Positions 43,160-51,867 of a stretch of DNA of 64,000 nucleotides are shown here, in pieces (position 1 is the stretch's first letter; each line of letters begins with the position of its first letter). The translations under genes were made by a program, and so were the position numbers. The notes beneath the pieces are model-generated. The model saw only the letters and a program-made list of their open reading frames with translations, made no database searches and was not told where the DNA came from. Source of the stretch: Mycolicibacterium setense (GTDB taxonomy: Bacteria; Actinomycetota; Actinomycetes; Mycobacteriales; Mycobacteriaceae); assembly GCF_000805385.1 (NCBI RefSeq), contig NZ_JTJW01000001.1:265728-329727 (forward strand), given 5' to 3'.

Positions 43160-45355
43160 ATGGCGGTCAAACACCGTAGGCAGCGGCGGCGCGTCAAGAG
43201 GGTTGCGACCCTCGGGGCGGCAACCGCAACAGTCACCGCGCTTACGGTGGGTGTTGCTCCTCCGCCGGCTCAAGCCGCCGCGGTGCAACGTGACCTTCGG
43301 TTGCAATCCGGCGTCCAGATCTTCCCGCCGCCCGACCAGATCCCAGACCTCACGGGCGGCTTCGGAACCCAGGTCTACAACCAGTTCCAGACTGTCGGCG
43401 CGCAGGTTGAGACGGCGTTCGTCAACACCTTCAACTTGGCTGCTCTGCTGCAGGCGGCGGGAATCGATCCGACCGCCGCGATCAAGGACCCGCTCAACGA
43501 TGCGATCGGTGGAGCGCTCGGTGGCGCGCTGGGAGGTTTGCCCGTCGACGTGGGCGAACTTCTCGGAATCGACCTGAGCGATCCGCTGTCGTCGGCCGGC
43601 ATCAACTTGATCACCACCGGCGGGGCGTTCACGCTGCTCCGACTGCTCGGTGTTGACCTCGGGTGGGTGCCGTCCTTCCCGAACTCAGTGGCCGACGAGA
43701 TCAACAACACCCCGTACCTCAACATCAGCCTGGAGTCGATTTTTGACGCGCTCGGTCTACCCACGACTGGCTCTGGTCTTTTGGCAATCCGGCTTGCGCT
43801 CCGCGCAATCGGCATTGAACTGCCGGACCTCAGCACGAACGCCGCCGACGTGCGCATCCCGATTGTGGCGGGCTGGGGATTCGGCGCCTTCGCCGCCGGC
43901 GCGGCGTATCAGCAGGTGGTCGACGATCTGCCGAATCAGCCTGGCGGGACCAACTACACCGGTACCAACCCCCTGCTGGGCAGCTTCACCATCTTGCCGA
44001 TGATCCTGATCGACAACCCCGGCCGCGCCAACGGCGGCATCCTGGCCCGCGCCTATCCGTTGTTCGGCCTGCTGGGCATCGACACCGTGACACCCGATAC
44101 CCAGGTCCAGAGCAGCGGGACCAGCATCCTCGCCGGCATCCCCGTCGTCGGTGACATCCCACTGTTCGGGCTCACCCCGGGCGGGGCCAACCTGATCCCG
44201 ATCAAGATCGACGCCACGGCGGAGTACCTGCCGCTGTCGGACTTCGCGGCGTGGCCCAACCCGTTCACCATGGCCAATAACGTTGCGGCAGGTCTGTTCC
44301 CGACGTACATCTTGCGGAATCAGTCGCTGGACACGCTGGGCACGGTGCTGGTCGACCAAATCGTGTCGCAGCTCGGCGCGGACATCACGGACTATCTGGC
44401 CAACCCGGGGGACGATCCTCAACTCGGCCCCAAGCTCAACATCTACGTGACGATCCCGGCGCAGAGTCTGCCGCTGTTGGAGCCGACATACCTCGCGGTG
44501 GACGTGGTCAACCTGCTGACCGGGGCGAACTTCAACAACCCGATCGGCACGGCGCTGAGCCCGGTGCTCACGAGTCTGGTGAACCTCGGGTACACCGATG
44601 TGGAGTACAACCCCACCACCGGTGTGTACGAGCGCACGCTCGACGAAGCCGATATCCCAACCGCTTTCGGCACTCTCCCGGCAGATGTCGACTGGGCGCA
44701 GGTGCCGGGGCATCTGGTCAACAACCTCGTCACCGGCATTCAGAAGTCGATCAGTGATGGCCTGATCAACCAGAACCCCGTGCCGAGCCCGATTCAGCAG
44801 CTGCTCGGACTGCTGGGGGTCGGTAACGGCTTGACGACCGGTGGATCGGGCCTGGACCTCGCGGGCATCACCGACGCGCTGAACAACCTCACCCAGGGCA
44901 CGTTCAACGATGTTGGGACACAGGGCATTGCGAAGACGAGCTTCGAGCCGCAGGGCGTCACGCAGACCAAGGTCGGCACCGACACGGTAAACCTGAAGTC
45001 TGTCGTGGACGAGTCGGTAGACGACACCAAGGTGAACGTCGAGGGCGGCGCCGACAAGCTCGCCGCCTCGGACGCCCGCAAAGAGATCGAGAAATCGGTC
45101 ACGGAGGCCGGCGAACGTGCGAAGGCCTCGACTGAAAAGGCACGTGAGCGGACAGCCAAGGCCGTCAAGGACGCCCAGGAGCGGGTGAACAAGCTCGCCG
45201 AGGACGGTCGCAAGGAGATCAAGGCGGCCGCCGAGGGAATCCAGAAAGGTGCCGAGAAGGCGGTCAACGACGTGAAGGACAACGTCAAGAAGGCCGGCGA
45301 TTCGGTGAAGCCCGCCAAGAAGACCGAGAAGAAGGACACCAAGGACGCCGCCTGA
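43160..45355 (+). CDS. Secreted PE-PPE-domain-like protein with HBHA-like Lys/Ala tail
   Basis: A 731-aa exported protein. The N-terminus has two Arg clusters (RRQRRRVKR) and a hydrophobic segment ending APPPAQA, a plausible signal peptide. Residues ~60-220 are Gly/Ala/Leu-rich. A PE-PPE-like domain covers about 225-540 (DNPGRANGGILARAYP and DFAAWPNPFTMANNVAAGLFP). The GxSxG nucleophile motif expected of that fold appears as GWGFG, without Ser. The last ~100 residues are a Lys/Ala/Glu coiled coil ending in KKAGDSVKPAKKTEKKD, similar to the heparin-binding tail of HBHA. No PE or PPE N-terminal domain is present. Confidence 0.75.
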   Translation: MAVKHRRQRRRVKRVATLGAATATVTALTVGVAPPPAQAAAVQRDLRLQSGVQIFPPPDQIPDLTGGFGTQVYNQFQTVGAQVETAFVNTFNLAALLQAAGIDPTAAIKDPLNDAIGGALGGALGGLPVDVGELLGIDLSDPLSSAGINLITTGGAFTLLRLLGVDLGWVPSFPNSVADEINNTPYLNISLESIFDALGLPTTGSGLLAIRLALRAIGIELPDLSTNAADVRIPIVAGWGFGAFAAGAAYQQVVDDLPNQPGGTNYTGTNPLLGSFTILPMILIDNPGRANGGILARAYPLFGLLGIDTVTPDTQVQSSGTSILAGIPVVGDIPLFGLTPGGANLIPIKIDATAEYLPLSDFAAWPNPFTMANNVAAGLFPTYILRNQSLDTLGTVLVDQIVSQLGADITDYLANPGDDPQLGPKLNIYVTIPAQSLPLLEPTYLAVDVVNLLTGANFNNPIGTALSPVLTSLVNLGYTDVEYNPTTGVYERTLDEADIPTAFGTLPADVDWAQVPGHLVNNLVTGIQKSISDGLINQNPVPSPIQQLLGLLGVGNGLTTGGSGLDLAGITDALNNLTQGTFNDVGTQGIAKTSFEPQGVTQTKVGTDTVNLKSVVDESVDDTKVNVEGGADKLAASDARKEIEKSVTEAGERAKASTEKARERTAKAVKDAQERVNKLAEDGRKEIKAAAEGIQKGAEKAVNDVKDNVKKAGDSVKPAKKTEKKDTKDAA

Positions 45356-45394
45356 CGCCTGGGCCGCCTGACTCCCCGGCCGCCTGACCGCTAC
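45347..45394 (+). repeat. 16-bp tandem repeat, three copies, at the stop codon
   Basis: GCCGCCTGAC recurs at 45347, 45363 and 45379, exactly 16 bp apart, with divergent last 6 bp. The first copy contains the gene's GCC-TGA end, and the third runs into the end of the convergent ABM gene. Confidence 0.75.
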
Positions 45395-45717
45395 GCTGCC
45401 TGGTGCACCGACTCCACGGTGTAGACGTGCGGCTCGAAGCTGATCGCGATGTCTGCGCACCGGCCCATGTGCTCCCGCGCGACCGGATCGGCGAGCATGG
45501 CCTGGAAGTCCTCGACACTGCGCCATTGGGCGTAGTTGGTGACACGGGTGCCGTCGGTGCTCAGGTGGATGTTGGCGGAGATGAATCCGGGCACGTGCCG
45601 CATCACGTCCTCGGTTGCCGCCCGCAGTAGGTCGACGAGTTCTGCCGCCCGCGCCGGCTCCACGGTGAATACGTTGATGAGGGTTGCGTGCTGGCTGTGC
45701 GCCTCGATGGTGGTCAT
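45391..45717 (-). CDS. Antibiotic biosynthesis monooxygenase (ABM)-domain protein
   Basis: A 108-aa single-domain ferredoxin-fold protein (VFTVEPARAAELVDLLRAATED; NYAQWRSVEDFQAML). ABM proteins include small cofactor-free monooxygenases and heme-degrading enzymes; no specific activity can be assigned. ATG 45717 is chosen since AAAGGAG lies 6 nt upstream; an upstream in-frame start would bury that site. It is divergent from the marR gene and shares its operator. Confidence 0.87.
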   Translation of the reverse strand: MTTIEAHSQHATLINVFTVEPARAAELVDLLRAATEDVMRHVPGFISANIHLSTDGTRVTNYAQWRSVEDFQAMLADPVAREHMGRCADIAISFEPHVYTVESVHQAA

Positions 45718-45738
45718 GGTCATCTCCTTTGTCAGGGT

Positions 45739-45771
45739 CCTTACATTCACGACGGTAGCACTGATGTAAGG
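45739..45771. promoter_or_regulatory. MarR operator between ABM gene and marR
   Basis: CCTTACAT (45739-45746) and ATGTAAGG (45764-45771) form a perfect 8-bp inverted repeat with 17-nt spacing, directly between the two divergent starts. Confidence 0.65.
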
Positions 45772-45779
45772 TTCCTGTC

Positions 45780-46208
45780 ATGCCTCGGGATGTGGAAAGT
45801 GGCGCCGGCTACCTCGTCAAGCGCGTGCAACAGAGTCTGCGTCGCAATTGCGATGCGGCCCTGCGCCCTACGGGGTTGTCGATGGCGCAGTACACCGCCC
45901 TGCGTGCGCTGGCCGACCACCCGCAAGCCTCGGCCGCGGAGCTCGCGCGCCTCTGTTTCGTCACCCGCCAGTCCCTGCAAGACGTGCTGGCCGGGCTGCG
46001 ATCCGCCGCGCTGGTGGAGGATTCGTCCGGTCCGCAAAAGGGCCGCGCCCGGGCACTGCAGTTGACAGCCGCAGGCAAGCGTCGGTTGGCTCAGGCGCAT
46101 GCGGAGGTGCTCCGCGTCGAGCAGGACATGCTGAACGGAATCCCCGGCAAAGCCCGCACGGAACTCGCATCCTTGCTGTTGCGCTGTGCGGAGAACCTCG
46201 AGACCTAG
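45780..46208 (+). CDS. MarR-family regulator
   Basis: A 142-aa MarR protein with a winged HTH at about residues 50-100 (SAAELARLCFVTRQSLQDVL, then the wing SSGPQKGRARAL). Dimerisation helices flank it. It is divergent from the ABM monooxygenase with an 8-bp inverted repeat between them, so it probably represses that gene and itself. Effector unknown. Its stop overlaps the convergent acyltransferase by 4 nt. Confidence 0.9.
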   Translation: MPRDVESGAGYLVKRVQQSLRRNCDAALRPTGLSMAQYTALRALADHPQASAAELARLCFVTRQSLQDVLAGLRSAALVEDSSGPQKGRARALQLTAAGKRRLAQAHAEVLRVEQDMLNGIPGKARTELASLLLRCAENLET

Positions 46209-48379
46209 TTGGGTGCCAGGGCACTCTCGGCCAGCCGCGCCATCACCGGCGTCAGCAGTCGGGCGTATTCCTCGGTGATGTGGTTGTCGTCGCGGAACAC
46301 CAGCGTGTTGCCGACGATCACGGGGCACCGCCGGTCGGTACAGAAGTATTGGTCCAGCCGCGCGTACTGCCCGCCACCGGCCTGCACCGCCGCGGTCTCG
46401 GCGGCAATACCGGTGTCGTTCATGGCGATCGAGCGGTCGGGCGCGCAGGCCGTGGCATCGTCCATGTGTGCTGACAGGCAGGCGGGCACCGTCGTGTGAG
46501 GGTCGGGCACCGGGCCGAGCACCAGGACCCGCGCCCCGGTTCCGCGCAGCTGCGTCACCAGTCGCGTCAACCCGTCCAGCCAGGTCGGGTCGTAGCTGGT
46601 GAACCCGAAATCGGCGCCGTAGCGGCGCACCATGTCCAGCACGATCAGCTGCGGACGTTCCTTGGCGATCCGGGCCAGCACATCAGCCCGCCACTGCTTG
46701 CATTCGGTGAACTCGCGACCGAGGTAGGGGCTGAGGATCGGCAGCTTCATCGGCGGGCAGGTGACTTTCGCGTAGGTTTCCAGACGCCAACCATGTTGCT
46801 GCGCTGTGGTTTCCAGTGCCGGATGCCACATGCCCGCGTGCGAATCGCCGATCAGGGCCACCTTGGTGGCCGAGGCGGGGGCGCCGGACACGCAGTCCGG
46901 CACGGTGATGTCCTGCCAGGAGAGCACGCAGCCGTTGACGAACACCTCCGGTTTGGTGATGTCGCCCAGCGGCGGTGACAGATTCGACGGCACCGCGCGC
47001 AGATCAGCCGAGGCCGCGACGGCGGCCCGCACCCGTTGTTCGGGCGTCATCGTCGGTGCCGGAGCGGCAGCGCCGGGTGGCCCGATCAGCGCGACCGGGA
47101 CCGCCGCCGGCCCGGACCCCGTGGGCACCGGACGCACCGCCAGCAGAACCAGCCCCGCGCAGACAGCCACTCCGGTGGCTGTGGCGCCGACGGCCAGGCT
47201 GCGCCACGACGAGGTTCGCAGCGCCGCCGCGAACCGCGCCGGGTTCTCCACCAGATGCAAGGTGAGGATCGCCAGGCCCAGCGACATCACGATCATCGCC
47301 AGCCGCCCCGCCAACCCCAGACCGTGGCCGAACAGCGCGGGCGCCAGCAGCAACACCGGCCAATGCCACAGGTACCACGAGTAGGACAACCGGCCGATGC
47401 CGCGCATCACCGGTTTCGACAGCAGCCGCCCCACACCGAGATCGGGTATCGCGCAACCCGCCCCGACCACCAGCGCGGTGCCCATCACCGGAAGCACCGC
47501 CGCGGAGCCCGGGTATGGCGTGCCCGTGCCGAGTTGTGTGCAGGTGGCCAGGATCAGCGCCAGACCGCCCCAGCCGACCAATGCCGCACAGACCGGCGGC
47601 AGGTTGCGCCAGTAGGCCGCGGTCAACGCGATCAGCCCACCGACGGCGAGCTCCCACGCGCGGGTCGGCAGGGAGAAGAACGCCCACGGCGGCATGGTCT
47701 GGGTCCACGAAAGCGACACCAGCAGCGAGGCGCCGGCCACCACGGCCAATACGCACGCGTAGGGAACCGCTGACCGGGTTGCCCGCCCGCTGCGGGTCAG
47801 CAGCCAGGCAGTGCCGAGGAGCAGGACCGGCCACAACAGGTAGAACTGCTCCTCCACGCCGAGCGACCAGTAATGCTGCAGAGGGGACGCGTTCGTCTCT
47901 CCACCCAGATAGTCGGTGCCCTCTCCGGCCAGATAGTCGGTGCCCTCCGCGGCGAAGCGGTAGTTCCCCACATACACCGCGCTGGCGATCGCGTCGGCCA
48001 GCACGGAGCGGGCCTGCAGGGGCGGGAGTAGTGCAGTCGCCGCAAGCGATGTCGCGACCAGGACCAGAGCGGCGGCAGGCAGCAGGCGGCGGGCCCGTCC
48101 GGCATAGAACCTCGCCAGCCGAACCGTGCCGCTGGCCGCGGCCTCGCGCCACAACAGTCCGGTGATCAGGAATCCCGACACGACGAAGAACACGTCGACG
48201 CCGACGAACCCGCCGCCGAAACCGGGCACCCCGGCGTGAAACAGCACCACGGCGAGCACCGCGACCGCGCGCAGCCCCTCGATGTCTGGGCGAAATTGCT
48301 TGTTCGACAGGTTTTTTCGCCCGCTCACGGCGTTGCCGCGGCGGGCTGTGGGCTCCGCGAGGGTGGTCACTCTGTTCAC
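46205..48379 (-). CDS. OafA/YrhL-type acyltransferase with SGNH domain
   Basis: A 724-aa membrane enzyme. Residues ~28-400 form the acyltransferase-3 domain with about ten helices (FRPDIEGLRAVAVLAVVLFH with the catalytic His). A periplasmic-side SGNH hydrolase-like domain covers about 490-724, with GDSHAGMW for the Ser and DDNHITEEY for the Asp-His. The pair O-acetylates or acylates extracellular sugars in related systems. GTG 48379 or 48370 are both possible starts. Substrate unknown; a cell-wall polysaccharide or glycolipid is likely. Confidence 0.92.
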   Translation of the reverse strand: MNRVTTLAEPTARRGNAVSGRKNLSNKQFRPDIEGLRAVAVLAVVLFHAGVPGFGGGFVGVDVFFVVSGFLITGLLWREAAASGTVRLARFYAGRARRLLPAAALVLVATSLAATALLPPLQARSVLADAIASAVYVGNYRFAAEGTDYLAGEGTDYLGGETNASPLQHYWSLGVEEQFYLLWPVLLLGTAWLLTRSGRATRSAVPYACVLAVVAGASLLVSLSWTQTMPPWAFFSLPTRAWELAVGGLIALTAAYWRNLPPVCAALVGWGGLALILATCTQLGTGTPYPGSAAVLPVMGTALVVGAGCAIPDLGVGRLLSKPVMRGIGRLSYSWYLWHWPVLLLAPALFGHGLGLAGRLAMIVMSLGLAILTLHLVENPARFAAALRTSSWRSLAVGATATGVAVCAGLVLLAVRPVPTGSGPAAVPVALIGPPGAAAPAPTMTPEQRVRAAVAASADLRAVPSNLSPPLGDITKPEVFVNGCVLSWQDITVPDCVSGAPASATKVALIGDSHAGMWHPALETTAQQHGWRLETYAKVTCPPMKLPILSPYLGREFTECKQWRADVLARIAKERPQLIVLDMVRRYGADFGFTSYDPTWLDGLTRLVTQLRGTGARVLVLGPVPDPHTTVPACLSAHMDDATACAPDRSIAMNDTGIAAETAAVQAGGGQYARLDQYFCTDRRCPVIVGNTLVFRDDNHITEEYARLLTPVMARLAESALAPN

Positions 48380-48462
48380 TCGAGTAACGATGGTCGCACG
48401 GCTGGCGCCGTTGACCCTGGATTTACCGGGCCTTTTGTGAGCCTGTTGCTAGCCTCGTGCCG

Positions 48463-48900
48463 ATGGGACGATCACGCATTGCGGCGCTGGCAGTGCTGTG
48501 CGGCCTGCTCTCGGGCTGCTGCGCGCCGACTCAGCCCGCGTCATCGCCGGCGCCACCCGCATCGATGTCAGCGTCAGCTTCGCCGACCAAGTCAGCGGCA
48601 GCGGACGGCACGTGCGATCTGAGTGGCCTTCCACCTGAGGCCGACAAAACGGTTGAGCTCATCCAATCCGGCGGGCCGTTTCCCTATCCGCGCAACGACG
48701 GCGTCGTCTTCGGAAACTACGAAGGCCGGCTGCCCAAGCACGAGCGCGGTTACTACCACGAGTACACGGTCCCGACGCCGGGCAACAAGCACCGCGGCAA
48801 GCGGCGCATCGTCACCGGCGGAGCGCCGCAGAACGATCCGCCCGAGTACTACTACACCGGCGACCACTACGAATCGTTCTGCCTGATCGGAGGCATGTGA
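48463..48900 (+). CDS. Exported guanyl-specific RNase (barnase/RNase Sa-like) lipoprotein
   Basis: A 145-aa protein. The signal peptide has a lipobox-like LLSGC followed by a second Cys. A Ser/Pro/Ala linker (~25-50) leads to a microbial RNase N1/T1-like domain. All three expected catalytic residues are visible: Glu in YHEYTV, Arg in GKRRIV and His in GDHYESF. It should cleave RNA after G and act outside the cytoplasm. ATG 48463 is preferred to one 6 nt upstream. The gene overlaps a barstar gene by 4 nt. Confidence 0.88.
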   Translation: MGRSRIAALAVLCGLLSGCCAPTQPASSPAPPASMSASASPTKSAAADGTCDLSGLPPEADKTVELIQSGGPFPYPRNDGVVFGNYEGRLPKHERGYYHEYTVPTPGNKHRGKRRIVTGGAPQNDPPEYYYTGDHYESFCLIGGM

Positions 48901-49175
48901 AGACGTATCGGATCGATGGAGGCAAGGTGGCCTCCAAGGCGGACTTCTTCACCGAGATCGGCCGTGCGGTCAACGGCGACGGAGGTTACTTCGGCTCGAA
49001 TCTGGACGCCCTGGCCGACTGCCTGCGCGGCGGATTCGGAACCCCGGACAACCGCAAGTTCCGGTTCGTCATGACGTCGTACCGCAACATCAAAGAGGCA
49101 CTCGGACAAGACACCTGGGGCACGGTGTTGTCGATCTTCGCCACCGAGGGCGTCGACCTCTGGCTGGAGAACTGA
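48897..49175 (+). CDS. Barstar-family RNase inhibitor
   Basis: A 92-aa protein of the usual barstar length. The key helix is present (YFGSNLDALADCLRGGF), with the Asp that in barstar plugs the RNase active site. It starts with GTG overlapping the RNase stop (GTGA), so inhibitor and enzyme are made together. It would sit in the cytoplasm and protect the cell from unexported or re-entering RNase. Confidence 0.9.
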   Translation: MKTYRIDGGKVASKADFFTEIGRAVNGDGGYFGSNLDALADCLRGGFGTPDNRKFRFVMTSYRNIKEALGQDTWGTVLSIFATEGVDLWLEN

Positions 49176-49329
49176 CCACTCGCCGGCTCAGCAAACAGGG
49201 AAGGTAAGGGCTTACGCGCGTCCCACGGGGGCAACAGCGCCTCGGTCGCGGATTGGCAACATGGTTCTGCGGCAACGGTGTTGACCGTGGATCCGCCACT
49301 TTCAGAAAGCGGCTACGCTGGCGTTCTGC

Positions 49330-49914
49330 GTGCCATCTGGCGCGCCGTATGTGGTGAGAAGTGGCGGGAGCAACGCGCGCGTGACCGATGAGCTGTCGAC
49401 CGAGGCGACGTGGCTGATGGCCCGCACCGAAGGATCCGCACGCCTGTGGCAAACGCAACGCGGGGACATGGTCGCCGCGCTCCCGTACTTGCGAGCCACC
49501 ATCACCCACTTGGTGCCGCTCCATGGCGGCACCCTGTCGGCGAAGCGGCCCGCCTGCGACGGATTCACGGCCACCTTCCACCGTGCGTCAGACGCGGTGT
49601 CGTGCGCGCTGTATCTGCAACTGATGCAGTTGGATCCGTTTGAACTGTGTATCGGCGTGCACAGCGCACGTACCGGAACAGAGCGGTTGCGCGACGTCGC
49701 CCATGCCGGGCAGACATTGATCTCGGGCACGACGGCGTCATCGGTCGCCGGCGATCTACCCTCGGGTGCGACACTGAAATACCTTGGCCGCCAACGCATG
49801 GGCGCCACCGAACCGCACGAGCGGCTGCTACAGCTGTGTCACCCGGGATTGCGGAAGTACCTGCAGCCCTGGGGTATGCCGAATGCTGTTCTCGCGGAAA
49901 TCCTGGTGAACTAG
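49330..49914 (+). CDS. Stand-alone degenerate adenylate/guanylate cyclase-like domain
   Basis: A 194-aa protein aligning with the N-terminal class III cyclase domain of mycobacterial cyclase-LuxR proteins: WLMARTEGSARLWQTQRGDM, LVPLHGGTLSAKR, and AHAGQTLISGTTASSVAG. The first metal-binding Asp region (usually TDVEGST) reads ARTEGSA. A stretch of about 20 residues between GVHSA and the R-x-LRDVAHAGQ segment is missing, including the usual catalytic Asn-x3-Arg. It is therefore probably not an active cyclase. The start is uncertain: GTG 49330 or a GTG a few codons on. Confidence 0.7.
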   Translation: MPSGAPYVVRSGGSNARVTDELSTEATWLMARTEGSARLWQTQRGDMVAALPYLRATITHLVPLHGGTLSAKRPACDGFTATFHRASDAVSCALYLQLMQLDPFELCIGVHSARTGTERLRDVAHAGQTLISGTTASSVAGDLPSGATLKYLGRQRMGATEPHERLLQLCHPGLRKYLQPWGMPNAVLAEILVN

Positions 49915-49922
49915 CGGGTGGC

Positions 49923-51002
49923 TCAGCTGAAGGCGAGCCAGCTGGGCAGCGCGCGCTCGCGTGAATCGCACAGCACCTGACGGGTATCGCAGTTCCCGCG
50001 CGGTGACCCGGCACCGCTCCACATGCCGCCCGTGTCGCGGCGCAACACGATCGCCGACGACCCGCCGCCGTCGAGCAGCACTGCGTTATCGGCGCCAAGG
50101 CCGCGGAAAAGGTCCTGGATGTTGTCCGGGGTGTAACTGCCGCCCTGGAATACGTAGAGCTGGTCGGTCGCCCGGCTGTAGCCGACGGCGGTCCGTGCCG
50201 CGCTGGGCCCGTTGTCGTTGAGCTGACCGGTGTCACCGGGGGCGAGGAGCCCGATGCCCGCCACCGCGACGAATCGGGCGTTCTGGTCGAGCAGCCGCTG
50301 GATCACGGGCGTGGCCGAGTCGTAGTCGTCGGGCCCCTTGGGCATCACCACATAGGGCGCGCCGCCCATCGGAAGGATCATGGTGGCCAGTGCCGCCCAG
50401 CGTTCATCACCGCCGGAGAGGCCTTGCTTGCCCGCATAGGCCAGCGTTCCGGTGACCGCGGCGTTCGCCCTGCCCTGCCCTCTGGTGTTGTCCACATACG
50501 CACCCAGGGGCGATGAGCACTTGGTGTCGCGCCATGAGCCGCCCTTCTGGCCGCGCACGTCGAAGAAGTTGGCATTGACGGCGATGGTCGGCTGTCCGAG
50601 AACCTGCCACGCGGCCAGGGGAGCGTAGGTTTCCGAGGCCTGCCAGAGCCCTTCGCCGGTTCGGGCACCGGGGGTGCGCTCGCAGCGGGATTGATAGCCC
50701 TGATGGCTGTCCACCAGCAGGCGCGGGTTGAGCCGCCCCGACGCGTTCTTCATGGCCATCAGATGGCCGCCGTTGTTCAGCGTGTAGGCACGTCCGTCCG
50801 CGGCCAGAAACGGCGCGGCGAACTGGCCACCGAAGTTGTAGACCAGGTAGGAGCCCTTGGTGTTGGCGATCGCTCCGAGCAGGAGCGCCCTGGCGTCCTC
50901 GGCGCGTGCGACAGGAGATCCGGTGGTGGCCAGGGCGGCGCAGACGGCAACCACGGACGCAGTCGCGACCGCACGCCGGAGGAGTTTTGCCAGGACTGGC
51001 AC
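49923..51002 (-). CDS. Secreted phosphodiester glycosidase (NAGPA-like)
   Basis: A 359-aa exported protein with a signal peptide (residues 1-35, ending SPVARA). The NAGPA/DUF2233 domain covers about 100-340, with VNANFFDVRG near its start and the family block AVLLDGGGSSAIVL near its end. These enzymes remove sugar phosphodiesters; in bacteria the substrate may be a cell-wall or teichoic-like polymer. Six Cys in the mature part could form disulfides. It is a single gene, convergent with the cyclase-like gene. Confidence 0.87.
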   Translation of the reverse strand: MPVLAKLLRRAVATASVVAVCAALATTGSPVARAEDARALLLGAIANTKGSYLVYNFGGQFAAPFLAADGRAYTLNNGGHLMAMKNASGRLNPRLLVDSHQGYQSRCERTPGARTGEGLWQASETYAPLAAWQVLGQPTIAVNANFFDVRGQKGGSWRDTKCSSPLGAYVDNTRGQGRANAAVTGTLAYAGKQGLSGGDERWAALATMILPMGGAPYVVMPKGPDDYDSATPVIQRLLDQNARFVAVAGIGLLAPGDTGQLNDNGPSAARTAVGYSRATDQLYVFQGGSYTPDNIQDLFRGLGADNAVLLDGGGSSAIVLRRDTGGMWSGAGSPRGNCDTRQVLCDSRERALPSWLAFS

Positions 51003-51065
51003 GAACTACACAATAATCACACAGGTAACTCTGTCAACATACGTAACAGCCTGGTCACGGTTGAA

Positions 51066-51797
51066 TCAAGAGGGGATCGCTCCCGGCTGATCAGTGTTAG
51101 CTGGTGCGGCGGAAGCAGGCTTGCGCATCACCGCGGGCCGCAAATGTGCGGGCAGTGCACGCAGACCCACAGCGCACAGCGCGGTCACGGCGATCGCACC
51201 GGCGGTGGTGACCAGCACCGGGGCGGTCGGGAAGGCAGCCTCGAGCAGCATCGCGACACCGAAGATGACGAACAGGGCGGCCGCACCGAGCTGGATCGTC
51301 CGCTCGGGCAGGTGCTTGCCGGCGATCGCCCCGACCACGATGGCCAGCGCGTCGGCGGCCACCATGCCGATGGTCGAGCCGATCCACACGCCGACCCAGT
51401 CGTTGTCGGCAGCCAGCGTGATGGTCGCCAGCATCGTCTTGTCGCCCAGTTCGGCGAGCAGGAAGGCGGAGGTGACGGTGAGGAACGCCGGTGCCGTCGA
51501 GCGCTGTGCTTTGGTCGCCTCATCGTCGGACAGTTTGTCGCCGCGTAGCGTCCACAGCCCGAAGAACACGAACGCCACACCGGCGAGGATGCCGAGTAGA
51601 TGTGTCGGAAGTGCCGCGCCCAGGTAGTGGCCGACGGCGACAGAGATCAAATGCACGCCGGTGGTGGCGGCGGTGATACCGCCCAGCACGACCCACCAGC
51701 GGTAGCGCAGGGCGAAGGTCATCGCCATCAGCTGCGACTTGTCGCCCAGCTCGGCGACGAAGATGACGGCAAAACTCAAGGCCAGCGCAGCGAGCAC
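51066..51797 (-). CDS. GDT1/TMEM165-family Mn2+ (Ca2+) exporter
   Basis: A 243-aa membrane protein with two repeated halves of three helices each. Each half has the E-x-G-D-[KR]-[TS] signature: ELGDKSQ near residue 16 and ELGDKTM near 110. An acidic/basic cytoplasmic loop separates them. GTG 51797 follows GAGGAG; an upstream in-frame start would lie in the leader. The family exports manganese. A manganese riboswitch is readable in its leader, which strongly supports that role. Confidence 0.92.
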   Translation of the reverse strand: MLAALALSFAVIFVAELGDKSQLMAMTFALRYRWWVVLGGITAATTGVHLISVAVGHYLGAALPTHLLGILAGVAFVFFGLWTLRGDKLSDDEATKAQRSTAPAFLTVTSAFLLAELGDKTMLATITLAADNDWVGVWIGSTIGMVAADALAIVVGAIAGKHLPERTIQLGAAALFVIFGVAMLLEAAFPTAPVLVTTAGAIAVTALCAVGLRALPAHLRPAVMRKPASAAPANTDQPGAIPS

Positions 51798-51867
51798 GCA
51801 ACAACTCCTCGGTCGTTGGCTGCCTTGGGGGCTGAAACAGATGCCTCCGGCCGGCAACCCAATGGTC

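Noticed and set aside
43032..43577. An alternative 181-codon frame at the start of the PE-PPE-like gene
   Set aside because: Arg/Ser-rich +1 shadow; the overlapping frame encodes a signal peptide and a recognisable domain.
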